DNA from: JBBDIO01 sp040880365
Lineage (GTDB): Bacteria > Chloroflexota > Anaerolineae > Caldilineales > Caldilineaceae
Direction: 5' to 3'
DNA: 13,123 nucleotides
Assembly: GCA_040880365.1 (NCBI GenBank)
Contig: JBBDIO010000247.1
Span: forward strand, 1 to 13,123
Position 1 is the first letter of the stretch. The number at the start of each line of letters is the position of its first letter. The notes beneath the pieces were generated by a model. That model saw only the letters and a list, made by a program, of their open reading frames with translations. It was not told where the DNA came from and made no database searches. This document shows, one piece after another, positions 7,153-13,123 of this stretch. Both the position numbers and the translations under genes were made by a program.

Positions 7153-7252
7153 NNNNNNNNNNNNNNNNNNNNNNNNNNNNNNNNNNNNNNNNNNNNNNNN
7201 NNNNNNNNNNNNNNNNNNNNNNNNNNNNNNNNNNNNNNNNNNNNNNNNNNNN
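7153..7252. other. Assembly gap, exactly 100 N
   Basis: The gap is a run of 100 unknown bases, a typical placeholder length rather than a measured distance. Open reading frames that cross it have no meaning. Confidence 0.98.
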
Positions 7253-7307
7253 TGCTCAGTATATATAGCATTGCCCCACACATGACAAATAATAATAGAG
7301 TGTGCCC
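7253..7307. repeat. 55-base exact repeat, right copy at the scaffold gap
   Basis: It is identical base for base to 7098-7152. Beyond it the sequence continues as unique DNA (7308 onward) into the lipoprotein gene. If the copies are merged, the divergent promoter region between the lys operon and the lipoprotein gene is roughly 570 bases long. Confidence 0.9.
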
Positions 7308-7536
7308 CGGTTTGGGCCGCGTGTCAAATCCGGCTGGCGGCAATCCGTATTTTGTAATAGGCTCTGCATACAGCACTGCACAACCGGTCTATTCTAGGAC
7401 GCAGTTCCGCAACTTCCCACCATGGTTCCATGTCGGAGTTTCCATGCCTATCCCAAGCTCGATCCTGTCTCGCACGCTCCACTATTTTTCGGCCATGTTG
7501 CGTGTGTTCTACGCGCCCCTTGTCAACAAACCGGCC

Positions 7537-8856
7537 ATGCGCCCCAATCGCCTGTTAGCGATGCGCGTGCGTGTGCCCGGTGTGCTGCTGGCGCTGAGTT
7601 TACTGCTCTCCGGATGCCAGGATACTGCCACGCGCCAGGCAGTGGAAGCCTGGGCCATGCAGTTGCAGGCAGTTCCCCCCGCGCCAATCCAGGCCGCGCC
7701 CGGCAATCGGCTGGTGATTCAGGGCACCGACGGCAATATTTACACAGCCGCGCCCGATGGCAGCGACGCCATTGCCTACACCACAGATGCCTCGTCGCGC
7801 CGGCTCTACTTCCAGCCTACCTGGTCGCCTACCGGCAACGACATTGCCTGGAGCATGGTCGATCAAACCGCGACCGGTCTGGAAAATCGAGTCCTGATCA
7901 GCGATATCGCAGGCACCAATCTGCGCCAGTATGCGCTGGGTGCTGCGCCCTTCTATTTTTCGTGGCGTCCCGATGGTCAACAGATTGCCTATCTGAGCAA
8001 CGCATCTACCCGCGGGCAAACGACCCTGGCATTGGGCTTGCTGGATCTGACGAATCCTGAAGCCGACGCGGCGCGCACAGTTGCCCAGGGACAACCTCTC
8101 TATTTTAGCTGGGACCCCACCGGCGCGCGCCTGCTGGTGCATATCAGCGAAACGCGCATCGAGCTATTGCAAAATGATGACAACGACGATGACAATCCCG
8201 ATGGCAATCCCGAAGCCATAGCCAACACCAATGCGGGCTTTCCTGCCCCCCAATGGACACCCGACGGCGAAAATATCATCTATGCCACCGCCACCCCGCG
8301 CGGGCGACAACTGCTTTTAGAAAATCTGACTTCGGGCGAGGCGCGTAACCTCACGGCCTACGATGCGCGTATCGCATTCGACCTAAGCCCCCGCGGGGAT
8401 CGCCTGGCCTATGCCATCTCGCCCGCCAACGCGGCCAGCTCGGCCCTGGGTCCGCTCTACGTGGTAGATGTAAACACCCGCAGCACACGCGAACTCACCA
8501 CCGCGCCGGTGCTGGCCTTTTTCTGGAGTCCCGACGGCGAAAAGCTCGCCTATCTCGCCACCGAGGGCGTAGAAAACGACGACACGGTCCAGTTGCGCCT
8601 GCGCTGGTATGTATGGGATGGCGCGCGCTCCACCGGCTACGATACCATCCTGCCCAGCCGCACCTTTCTCCAGAGCTATCTGGCCTTTTTCGACCAATAT
8701 GCGCGCAGCATGACCATCTGGTCACCCGACAGCACGGCCTTTGCCTATGCCGGCATCAATGGCGACAACCGCACCGGCATCTGGGTACAAGAGTTGGCAG
8801 CAGACGCGCCGCAACGTGTGGCGGCGGGCGTGTTCGTTGCCTGGTCACCCCGCTAG
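7537..8856 (+). CDS. Lipoprotein with TolB/PD40-type beta-propeller
   Basis: From the ATG at 7537 the product is 439 residues. A basic N-terminus and hydrophobic helix end in LLLSGC, a lipobox, so the mature protein should be lipid-anchored at Cys27 on the outer face of the membrane. The rest is a beta-propeller built from PD40-like repeats. The hallmark W-S/T/R-P-D/T-G-x-x-(I/L)-A-Y recurs seven times (PTWSPTGNDIAW, FSWRPDGQQIAY, FSWDPTGARLLV, PQWTPDGENIIY, FDLSPRGDRLAY, FFWSPDGEKLAY, TIWSPDSTAFAY). The chain ends in VAWSPR. An Asp/Asn-rich insert sits near the middle. The start is uncertain: ATG 7561 gives a shorter signal, and ATG 7444 has a GGAG 5 bases upstream but adds 31 residues before the signal. 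Role unknown; perhaps binding or sensing at the cell surface. Confidence 0.82.
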   Translation: MRPNRLLAMRVRVPGVLLALSLLLSGCQDTATRQAVEAWAMQLQAVPPAPIQAAPGNRLVIQGTDGNIYTAAPDGSDAIAYTTDASSRRLYFQPTWSPTGNDIAWSMVDQTATGLENRVLISDIAGTNLRQYALGAAPFYFSWRPDGQQIAYLSNASTRGQTTLALGLLDLTNPEADAARTVAQGQPLYFSWDPTGARLLVHISETRIELLQNDDNDDDNPDGNPEAIANTNAGFPAPQWTPDGENIIYATATPRGRQLLLENLTSGEARNLTAYDARIAFDLSPRGDRLAYAISPANAASSALGPLYVVDVNTRSTRELTTAPVLAFFWSPDGEKLAYLATEGVENDDTVQLRLRWYVWDGARSTGYDTILPSRTFLQSYLAFFDQYARSMTIWSPDSTAFAYAGINGDNRTGIWVQELAADAPQRVAAGVFVAWSPR

Positions 8857-8884
8857 CACGACTCATTCGATTCACAAGTATCGA

Positions 8885-10351
8885 TCAGGAGGATTTGCGC
8901 GGCAGGGCATCCATCTCGTCGGTTTCATCTTCGCCCGCCGCCTCGTCATCGGCCCCCGCGTCCAACCCCACCATTTCGGCGTCGGGCCATGTCAGCCCGC
9001 CCCCCGGTTCACCCTCAGCCTGCGTATCCGGCGTGTCTTCATCGTCTACCGGCTCGACATCAGCCGCCAGGGCGTCGGGAACGGCATATGCGCTCGCCAC
9101 CGGCCAGCGACTGGTGATGGAGCTGCGCACTTCCAGCTCGTCCAGTGTCAATACATTCCGCGTCGCCGGCTTCCGGTCACGGTTGGAGGCAGTTTCATCC
9201 CCCGGCTCGTCAACGTCGTGCATTTCCAGGCTGCCGGCTATGTCAGAATCCGACCCCACCACGTCATTGGCGAGCAAACCCGGCAGATGCTCCAGGCGCG
9301 AGTAGAGCTGTCCCAGAATCTGCCCCGCCTGATCCAGCGGCAAATCGCGGCGCACCGGCGTTTCCGACGATTCCCACAACTCGCGCAGAGCGGCAAAATC
9401 CCATACGGCGGTCAGAACACCCTCACTCTGACGGCTGGTCATCTCTACCAGCACGCCCGACTTGCGCGGCGTCAACTCTTGTGGCGCAAAGATGGCCGAC
9501 TTGCCCACATAGGGCGATCGCTCCCGGCTTTGCTGTGTCGGGCTTTGCTGTGCCGCCCCGCCCCCAGATCGGCGACTCATCCGGTTGGGGCCGATTAAAA
9601 AGCTGGCAGCCGCAAACAGCTGATTATCCTGCATACGCGCCAAAACGCCCGTGCGGATTTTATTGTAGAGTAAGACGTCGGTAGACGCGGCCTGCACAGC
9701 CAGCACATCTGCGCCCTGATAGGCCAACACTCTTCCCACTTCGGGAAACAGTACATCCGCGCCCAAAATCAATCCCAATCGCCCCACCGCCGTAGGAATC
9801 ACATCCCATGTGCTGCCCGGCTGTGCCAGGTCCTTGTCTTCCACATGCAATACCACTTTGGCCTGGGTGCCCAGCAACTCGCCATTTTCATCAAACACGG
9901 CGCTCAGGCTGCGGATCACGCCATCCCGCGGATCGGGAAAATAGCCGCTGGGCGCAACCACAGTCACGCCAAACTCACGCGCCAGCCCGCCAAAGGTTTC
10001 ACAATAGACCGACCACAAATCCGCGTGCGCCACATCCAATAAACCGGCCAGGGCCAGACGCAAATCGGCCTGGAACCAGTTTGCCAACAGATTCGCAGCC
10101 CCGCCGCTCAACTTTTCCCAGAGGCTGGCGCGGCGGGCTTGCCCCAACTCGGCCCGCTTGATCAGAGTCGAGCGAAAATCGCCCAGCATAGGTGGAGCCA
10201 CCACCAGTCCGCCCAATTCCGGAAAGATCACCAGCCGGGCGCGTTTGGCCGTCGCCACTTTCAAAAAACGCCGCAGATCTTCCTGATAGTCAGCGTGGCT
10301 GCTACATATCTGCATTTGTTGCTGCACGGTCGCGACAATTAGTGAATCCAC
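8885..10351 (-). CDS. Nitrilase-superfamily protein lacking the catalytic cysteine, with acidic C-terminal tail
   Basis: The 488-residue protein starts with a GTG at 10351, with only a weak GGGG before it. Residues 3-320 follow the carbon-nitrogen hydrolase fold: FPELGG with the catalytic Glu45, AKVVLHVED with the catalytic Lys165, and GLILGADVLFPEVG, where the usual GxxICxDxxFPE motif stands. The position of the nucleophilic Cys is Gly197. The later ARMQDNQLFAAASFLIG is also typical. An insert of about 50 residues lies at 55-105. Residues 360-488 are acidic, low-complexity and probably disordered. With two of three triad residues kept, the protein is probably not an amidase or nitrilase and may be a binding or regulatory relative, although a base-calling error (TGC to GGC) is possible. 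It converges on the lipoprotein gene, 28 bases between stops. Confidence 0.82.
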   Translation of the reverse strand: MDSLIVATVQQQMQICSSHADYQEDLRRFLKVATAKRARLVIFPELGGLVVAPPMLGDFRSTLIKRAELGQARRASLWEKLSGGAANLLANWFQADLRLALAGLLDVAHADLWSVYCETFGGLAREFGVTVVAPSGYFPDPRDGVIRSLSAVFDENGELLGTQAKVVLHVEDKDLAQPGSTWDVIPTAVGRLGLILGADVLFPEVGRVLAYQGADVLAVQAASTDVLLYNKIRTGVLARMQDNQLFAAASFLIGPNRMSRRSGGGAAQQSPTQQSRERSPYVGKSAIFAPQELTPRKSGVLVEMTSRQSEGVLTAVWDFAALRELWESSETPVRRDLPLDQAGQILGQLYSRLEHLPGLLANDVVGSDSDIAGSLEMHDVDEPGDETASNRDRKPATRNVLTLDELEVRSSITSRWPVASAYAVPDALAADVEPVDDEDTPDTQAEGEPGGGLTWPDAEMVGLDAGADDEAAGEDETDEMDALPRKSS

Positions 10352-10455
10352 AGCTACCCCACTCTATCTGGTACCCTACACGAAACACAGATGGAACAGT
10401 CAAAGATTATCGTGAATAGGCAATCAAAGTATATGTAAAAAACAGCATACCAAAC

Positions 10456-10484
10456 TTGACCCAAAGGTCACCATTAGATATACT
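10456..10484 (+). promoter_or_regulatory. Sigma-70 promoter of tRNA-Glu
   Basis: TTGACC at 10456-10461, a 17-base spacer and TATACT at 10479-10484. The tRNA begins 24 bases after the -10, which suits a short precursor 5' leader. Both hexamers are close to consensus, as expected for a stable RNA gene. Confidence 0.8.
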
Positions 10485-10508
10485 ACCAAAATGTACGGTG
10501 GTTGGCAC

Positions 10509-10581
10509 GCCCCCATCGTCTAGTGGACCAGGACTCAGGCCTTTCAAGCCTGCAACAGGGGTTCGAATCCCCTTGGGGGTA
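10509..10581 (+). tRNA. tRNA-Glu, anticodon TTC
   Basis: The 73-base cloverleaf can be drawn fully. The acceptor is GCCCCCA against TGGGGGT, with a G1-U72 wobble pair. The D-arm has TCGTCTAGTGGACCAGGA, and the anticodon stem CAGGC/GCCTG holds a CTTTCAA loop with anticodon TTC at 10543-10545. The T-arm AGGGG/CCCCT has the loop TTCGAAT. The discriminator base is A and CCA is not encoded. The body closely resembles the E. coli tRNA-Glu. Besides translation, this tRNA feeds tetrapyrrole synthesis in bacteria that use the C5 route. Confidence 0.96.
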
Positions 10582-10591
10582 CACCCACCCG

Positions 10592-10614
10592 ACTTCGGTG
10601 TTCAATCACCGAGT
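10592..10614 (+). repeat. Hairpin 1 downstream of tRNA-Glu
   Basis: ACTTCGGTG pairs with CACCGAGT around a 6-base loop, with one bulged T. The CACCG arm could instead pair with CGGTG at 10625-10629, giving two exclusive structures. No T-run follows. Confidence 0.5.
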
Positions 10615-10634
10615 AAGTCACGAACGGTGTAGCA

Positions 10635-10678
10635 CTCCCCATCTACCGAACTACCTGGTCGGATTCGGTAAATGGGAG
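10635..10678 (+). repeat. Hairpin 2 downstream of tRNA-Glu
   Basis: An outer stem CTCCCCAT/ATGGGAG with a bulged C and an inner stem ACCGAA/TTCGGT enclose a 13-base loop. It could be a processing or 3'-end structure of the tRNA transcript. No T-run is present. Confidence 0.5.
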
Positions 10679-10902
10679 AGTCGCACACAACTGGCGCCGA
10701 TTGAGATTTTATCTGGTTAAGATTTCATCTGAATCTGTGCAAAAGGAATCATGCAGTTGCGCTCCACAGCCCCGCTTTCCGGCAGGTTTTTGCGAAAGAA
10801 AGCGATCCGGTTGGGAGCTTTCTGTATTTTCGGCCCTGCATTCCCTTGAACTCGATTTTTCCGGTTTTCGTTCCCCAATGTTTTCCAGTTCAGCCAATTC
10901 AC

Positions 10903-11757
10903 ATGACACCCAATCGCCAAAGAATCTACCGTAGCCACGCCCTGATCCTGCGCCGCCGCGATTATAGCGAAGCCGACCGCATCCTCACGGTCCTCACCCC
11001 GCACCGTGGCAAGCAGGAACTCATCGCCAAGGGGATTCGCAAAACCAGCAGCCGCAAAGCCGGTCATTTGGAACTGTATACCCATACATCCCTCATGCTT
11101 GCCGAAGGGCGCACCTGGGATGTGGTGACCGAAGTCTCCACGGTGGAAAGCTATCGCAAGATTCGCGAAGACCTGGAAAAAATCAGCCAGGCCGGCTACC
11201 TGTGCGAACTGGCGGATGCCTTCAGCGAGTCCGAAGATGAAAATCTGCCGCTGTGGGATCTGGTGATTCTCGGACTGCGCGCGCTCAATGACGATTGGGG
11301 ACCTTGCAATGGCCCCATGCTGCTACGCTGGTTTGTCTTGCACCTGCTCAGCCTCACCGGCTTCCAGCCCCAACTCTTTCACTGCATCGCCTGCGAAACA
11401 CCCCTGGAGCCGGTACTCAATCGACTTGACCTGGCCGCCGGGGGTGTCATCTGCCCGAATTGCGCCTACAACATGGATACCGCCGAAACCATTGAACCCG
11501 ATGTGCTCAAAGTATTGCGCTATCTACAGTCCAACGACTGGGATGCCAGCGCACGCCTCGCTTTGCGCCCCGCCATCGCCGGCCGGATCGATAACATCCT
11601 CCATCGCTACCTGCTCCAGGTGCTGGAACGCCATCTGCGCTCCACAGAATTCATGCGCCGAATTCAATACCTCGCCCCCGCCCTACCGTCCTCCGCGCCG
11701 CCTGCCGCGGCGGAAACGCCCACTTCGCTCCTCGCGCCGGATGTAACCGCCGAGTAG
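10903..11757 (+). CDS. recO: RecO, DNA repair protein
   Basis: RecO acts in the RecFOR pathway. It binds single-stranded DNA and SSB, anneals strands and helps load RecA at gaps. The 284-residue chain has the N-terminal OB-fold segment (YRSHALILRRRDYSEADRILTVLTPHRGK at 9-37), with the typical start of a RecO protein, then a helical middle. A four-cysteine zinc site follows, CIAC at 161-164 and CPNC at 184-187, and the tail is Pro/Ala-rich. I chose ATG 10903 because the 19 codons upstream do not fit the family, although no Shine-Dalgarno is visible at this ATG. The MazG-like gene follows 67 bases later on the same strand, then lexA. The usual length is about 240-270 residues, so the tail is slightly long. 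Confidence 0.9.
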   Translation: MTPNRQRIYRSHALILRRRDYSEADRILTVLTPHRGKQELIAKGIRKTSSRKAGHLELYTHTSLMLAEGRTWDVVTEVSTVESYRKIREDLEKISQAGYLCELADAFSESEDENLPLWDLVILGLRALNDDWGPCNGPMLLRWFVLHLLSLTGFQPQLFHCIACETPLEPVLNRLDLAAGGVICPNCAYNMDTAETIEPDVLKVLRYLQSNDWDASARLALRPAIAGRIDNILHRYLLQVLERHLRSTEFMRRIQYLAPALPSSAPPAAAETPTSLLAPDVTAE

Positions 11758-11824
11758 GGCCTGACTGTCACCGACGACACGCCGCACGCAACCCTACCGG
11801 CCCCAAGCTATAGGACAAAATGCC

Positions 11825-12292
11825 ATGCACATTCACGAGTATCAGCACTGGGTCGAAACCTGGGACACAGCGCGCACCTGGGACAAGACGCTAGCCAGCC
11901 ACACCCTGCTCCATGCCCTGGAAGAGCTGGGAGAAGTCAGCCGCCTGGTCCAGGTGCTGGAAGGCTACCGCGCCTCGCATACAGATTCCGCCACCGTGCG
12001 CGCCGAACTCGCGCTCGAACTCAGTGACCTCCAGGTCATGTTGTTCAAGCTCGCCTATCAGTGTGGCATCGATATGGAAGACGCACTGCGCCTGGGGCAG
12101 GCCAAGGCCGATGCCCGCTTTCCCGATCCGGGTACAGGTCCGGCCGACCAGACCGCCTATTGGCAACGCTTCACGGCCTATATGCAAGACAATGGGCTTA
12201 TCGAGCCGACTGCCCCCACCGCAGCCACCAGCGCGGCCACCAGCCCAAACGCGGACAAAAATGAAGTGGACAATGAAGCCGCACCCGAATAA
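11825..12292 (+). CDS. MazG-like nucleotide pyrophosphohydrolase
   Basis: The 155-residue all-alpha protein shows the MazG/dUTPase-superfamily metal-binding pattern: EELGE (EExxE) at 33-37 and ELSD (ExxD) at 65-68. KADARFP follows, as in many MazG-like proteins. Such enzymes hydrolyse (d)NTPs to monophosphates plus pyrophosphate with Mg2+, often clearing damaged or unwanted nucleotides. The C-terminal 40 residues are Ala/Thr/Asn-rich and probably disordered. The ATG at 11825 follows AGGA by 9 bases. It may be co-transcribed with recO. The substrate cannot be told from the sequence. Confidence 0.82.
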   Translation: MHIHEYQHWVETWDTARTWDKTLASHTLLHALEELGEVSRLVQVLEGYRASHTDSATVRAELALELSDLQVMLFKLAYQCGIDMEDALRLGQAKADARFPDPGTGPADQTAYWQRFTAYMQDNGLIEPTAPTAATSAATSPNADKNEVDNEAAPE

Positions 12293-12379
12293 CCCGCACA
12301 CGCCACAGCCCTGACATCCGCAGACTTCGCCCGGATACTCATCGCGCTTTGCCTGCCAAGCTCACCCGGATCGCATAGC

Positions 12380-12457
12380 AGAACAAACGTGCGCGTCACT
12401 ATTGACACCGCACAAATGTTCGTGTATACTTGGGATAATTTGGGAAACATACGTTCT
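12380..12457 (+). promoter_or_regulatory. Three LexA-box-like operators at the lexA promoter
   Basis: Each site matches 7 of 8 bases of GAAC-N4-GTTC, the Gram-positive-type LexA box: GAACAAACGTGC at 12381-12392, GCACAAATGTTC at 12410-12421, AAACATACGTTC at 12445-12456. The middle one is CGCACAAATGTTCG, one mismatch from the longer CGAACRNRYGTTCG pattern, and lies between the -35 and -10. The layout supports SOS autoregulation. Confidence 0.7.
12402..12430 (+). promoter_or_regulatory. Sigma-70 promoter of lexA
   Basis: A perfect -35 TTGACA (12402-12407), a 17-base spacer and -10 TATACT (12425-12430) are visible. Transcription should start near 12437, giving an untranslated leader of about 180 bases before lexA. 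Confidence 0.85.
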
Positions 12458-12510
12458 CAATTGGGATAACTTGGGATTCGGCTTGGGAAATCAGGGTTTG
12501 CTTTGGATAA
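12430..12510 (+). repeat. Six TTGGGA-type direct repeats in the lexA leader
   Basis: Copies start at 12430 (TTGGGATAA), 12440 (TTGGGAAAC), 12461 (TTGGGATAAC), 12471 (TTGGGATT), 12483 (TTGGGAAA) and 12503 (TTGGATAA). Steps are 10, 21, 10, 12 and 20 bases, close to one or two helical turns. All are on the same strand, from the -10 into the start of the leader. No known repeat family is recognised. Confidence 0.7.
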
Positions 12511-12518
12511 CCGAGCTG

Positions 12519-12623
12519 ATGGGCCATATGGCTGCTGACTCAATCTCGCGAGAATGCGGAAATAAGCCTCGTTCAAGTCAAGATAGTCAGGACCAGAGGA
12601 AGTGCGGAAAGGTAACAACATGA
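12519..12623 (+). CDS. Candidate small upstream ORF overlapping the lexA start
   Basis: An ATG at 12519 opens 34 codons ending in TGA at 12621-12623, which overlaps the lexA ATG as ATGA. The overlap is typical of translational coupling. There is only a weak GAG before it. The peptide is polar, with two Cys, and has no recognised domain. It may be a chance frame. Confidence 0.25.
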   Translation: MGHMAADSISRECGNKPRSSQDSQDQRKCGKVTT

Positions 12624-13123
12624 TTACGCTGTCGGACCGACAAAAGAAAATCCTTCAATTCATCGTCGCTTTTTTCAATGAGAACAATTTCCCGCCCACC
12701 ATCCGCGAAATTGGTGAGCGTGTCGGCATCTCCAGCACCTCCGTGGTTAACTACAACCTCACCAAATTGGAAGAGCTGAATCTAATCAATCGGCGCAAAG
12801 AAGTGAGCCGCGGCCTCAATATCAACTGGGATCAAGTCGTCGATCTCAATATTGATCTGCCCGCGCCGACAGCGCCGGGTGGACAGGCCCGCGAACGTGT
12901 CAGCGAACGCAACGGCACGGGCTTCGCCGCCAATCTGTTGCGCGTGCCTGTGCTCGGCTCCATCGCCGCCGGTGAACCCATCCAGGTGGAACCGCGCGAA
13001 GCTTCCAACGCCGATGAATTCGTCAACATTCCCGATGGATTGGTCCCGGTGCGCGGTCCGCTGTTTGCGCTGAAGGTCAAGGGCGATTCCATGATCGACG
13101 CCAGTGTGCTCGACGGCGACTAT
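12620..13123 (+). CDS. lexA: LexA repressor, N-terminal and most of the catalytic domain (cut by window edge)
   Basis: LexA represses SOS genes and cleaves itself when RecA filaments form on damaged DNA. The 168 visible codons begin at an ATG 7 bases after AAAGG and run off the right edge without a stop. Residues 1-66 are the winged helix-turn-helix, with PPTIREIGERVGISSTSVVNYN as recognition region. A linker follows, then VLGSIAAGEP with the Ala117-Gly118 cleavage bond. KGDSM carries the nucleophile Ser157. The catalytic Lys would lie beyond the window. A strong promoter with LexA-like boxes lies upstream, so autoregulation is likely. The length so far fits the usual 200-220 residues. Confidence 0.95.
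   Translation, partial: MITLSDRQKKILQFIVAFFNENNFPPTIREIGERVGISSTSVVNYNLTKLEELNLINRRKEVSRGLNINWDQVVDLNIDLPAPTAPGGQARERVSERNGTGFAANLLRVPVLGSIAAGEPIQVEPREASNADEFVNIPDGLVPVRGPLFALKVKGDSMIDASVLDGDY

Larger units (their letters stand above)
10582..10902 (+). other. Gene-free stretch between tRNA-Glu and recO
   Basis: It holds two imperfect hairpins just after the tRNA (10592-10614 and 10635-10678), a 12-base near-direct repeat, AGATTTTATCTG and AGATTTCATCTG (10704-10731), and a hairpin AGAAAGC/GCTTTCT at 10797-10823 with a 13-base loop. None is a classic terminator with a T-run. I see no convincing recO promoter and no small gene. Confidence 0.6.
12293..12619 (+). other. Intergenic region and lexA 5' leader
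   Basis: The stretch 12293-12379 shows nothing recognisable and no T-run terminator. From 12380 on it carries the lexA promoter, operators, repeats and the small frame listed separately. The leader also holds two perfect 10-base palindromes, GCCATATGGC at 12523-12532 and TCTCGCGAGA at 12544-12553, which might form RNA stems or be protein sites. Confidence 0.6.

Noticed and set aside
7147..7536. N-terminal extension of the lipoprotein frame through the N gap
   Set aside because: It includes unknown bases and the duplicated 55 bases. A lipoprotein signal starts naturally at 7537 or 7561.
12430..12510. DnaA boxes in the lexA leader
   Set aside because: The reverse complement TTATCCCAA resembles TTATCCACA but misses two key bases in every copy, and no origin genes are nearby.

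Overview
The window looks like a fragment of a bacterial chromosome, about 58% GC by eye, probably from a Chloroflexota (Chloroflexi)-type bacterium assembled from metagenomic or draft data. The taxonomic guess rests on the LexA sequence style (an SSTSVVNYN recognition helix plus GAAC-N4-GTTC-type boxes), a LysW-dependent lysine pathway and secreted lipoprotein/beta-propeller proteins. It is an inference. A run of exactly 100 N (7153-7252) is a scaffold gap whose two flanks carry the same 55 bases, so the gap is probably an assembly artefact.

Left edge (1-1117): a membrane-anchored extracellular protein on the minus strand runs off the window. Behind it lies a 565-base gene-free region with a near-palindromic operator-like site. 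Region 1118-6815, minus strand: a compact amino-group-carrier operon, lysW-lysX-lysY-lysZ-lysJ-lysK. It encodes the second half of the alpha-aminoadipate route to lysine. LysX attaches the substrate to the C-terminal Glu of LysW, LysZ phosphorylates it, LysY reduces it, LysJ transaminates it and LysK releases lysine. The first half of the pathway (homocitrate synthase, homoaconitase, homoisocitrate dehydrogenase, LysN) is not in the window.

The most interesting region lies between the N gap and lysW (about 6900-7133). On the minus strand there is a promoter, then a 33-codon leader ORF with a KKSKK run. A small hairpin overlaps the end of that ORF, and a hairpin followed by a T-run stands directly in front of lysW. 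No minus-strand gene upstream needs terminating. Together these features look like a leader-peptide attenuator that senses lysine supply.

Middle: a plus-strand lipoprotein with a TolB/PD40-type beta-propeller (about 7537-8856) converges on a minus-strand nitrilase-superfamily protein (8885-10351). The nitrilase-like protein has Gly where the catalytic Cys should be and carries a long acidic tail. Right side, plus strand: tRNA-Glu(TTC) with a clear promoter, two hairpins downstream, recO (recombinational repair), a MazG-like nucleotide pyrophosphohydrolase, and lexA, which is cut by the window's right edge. The lexA promoter has a near-consensus -35/-10 pair. One LexA-box-like site lies in the spacer and two more lie on either side, and the 5' leader carries a phased array of TTGGGA motifs. 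DNA repair and nucleotide-pool genes therefore cluster here, with lexA likely autoregulated.
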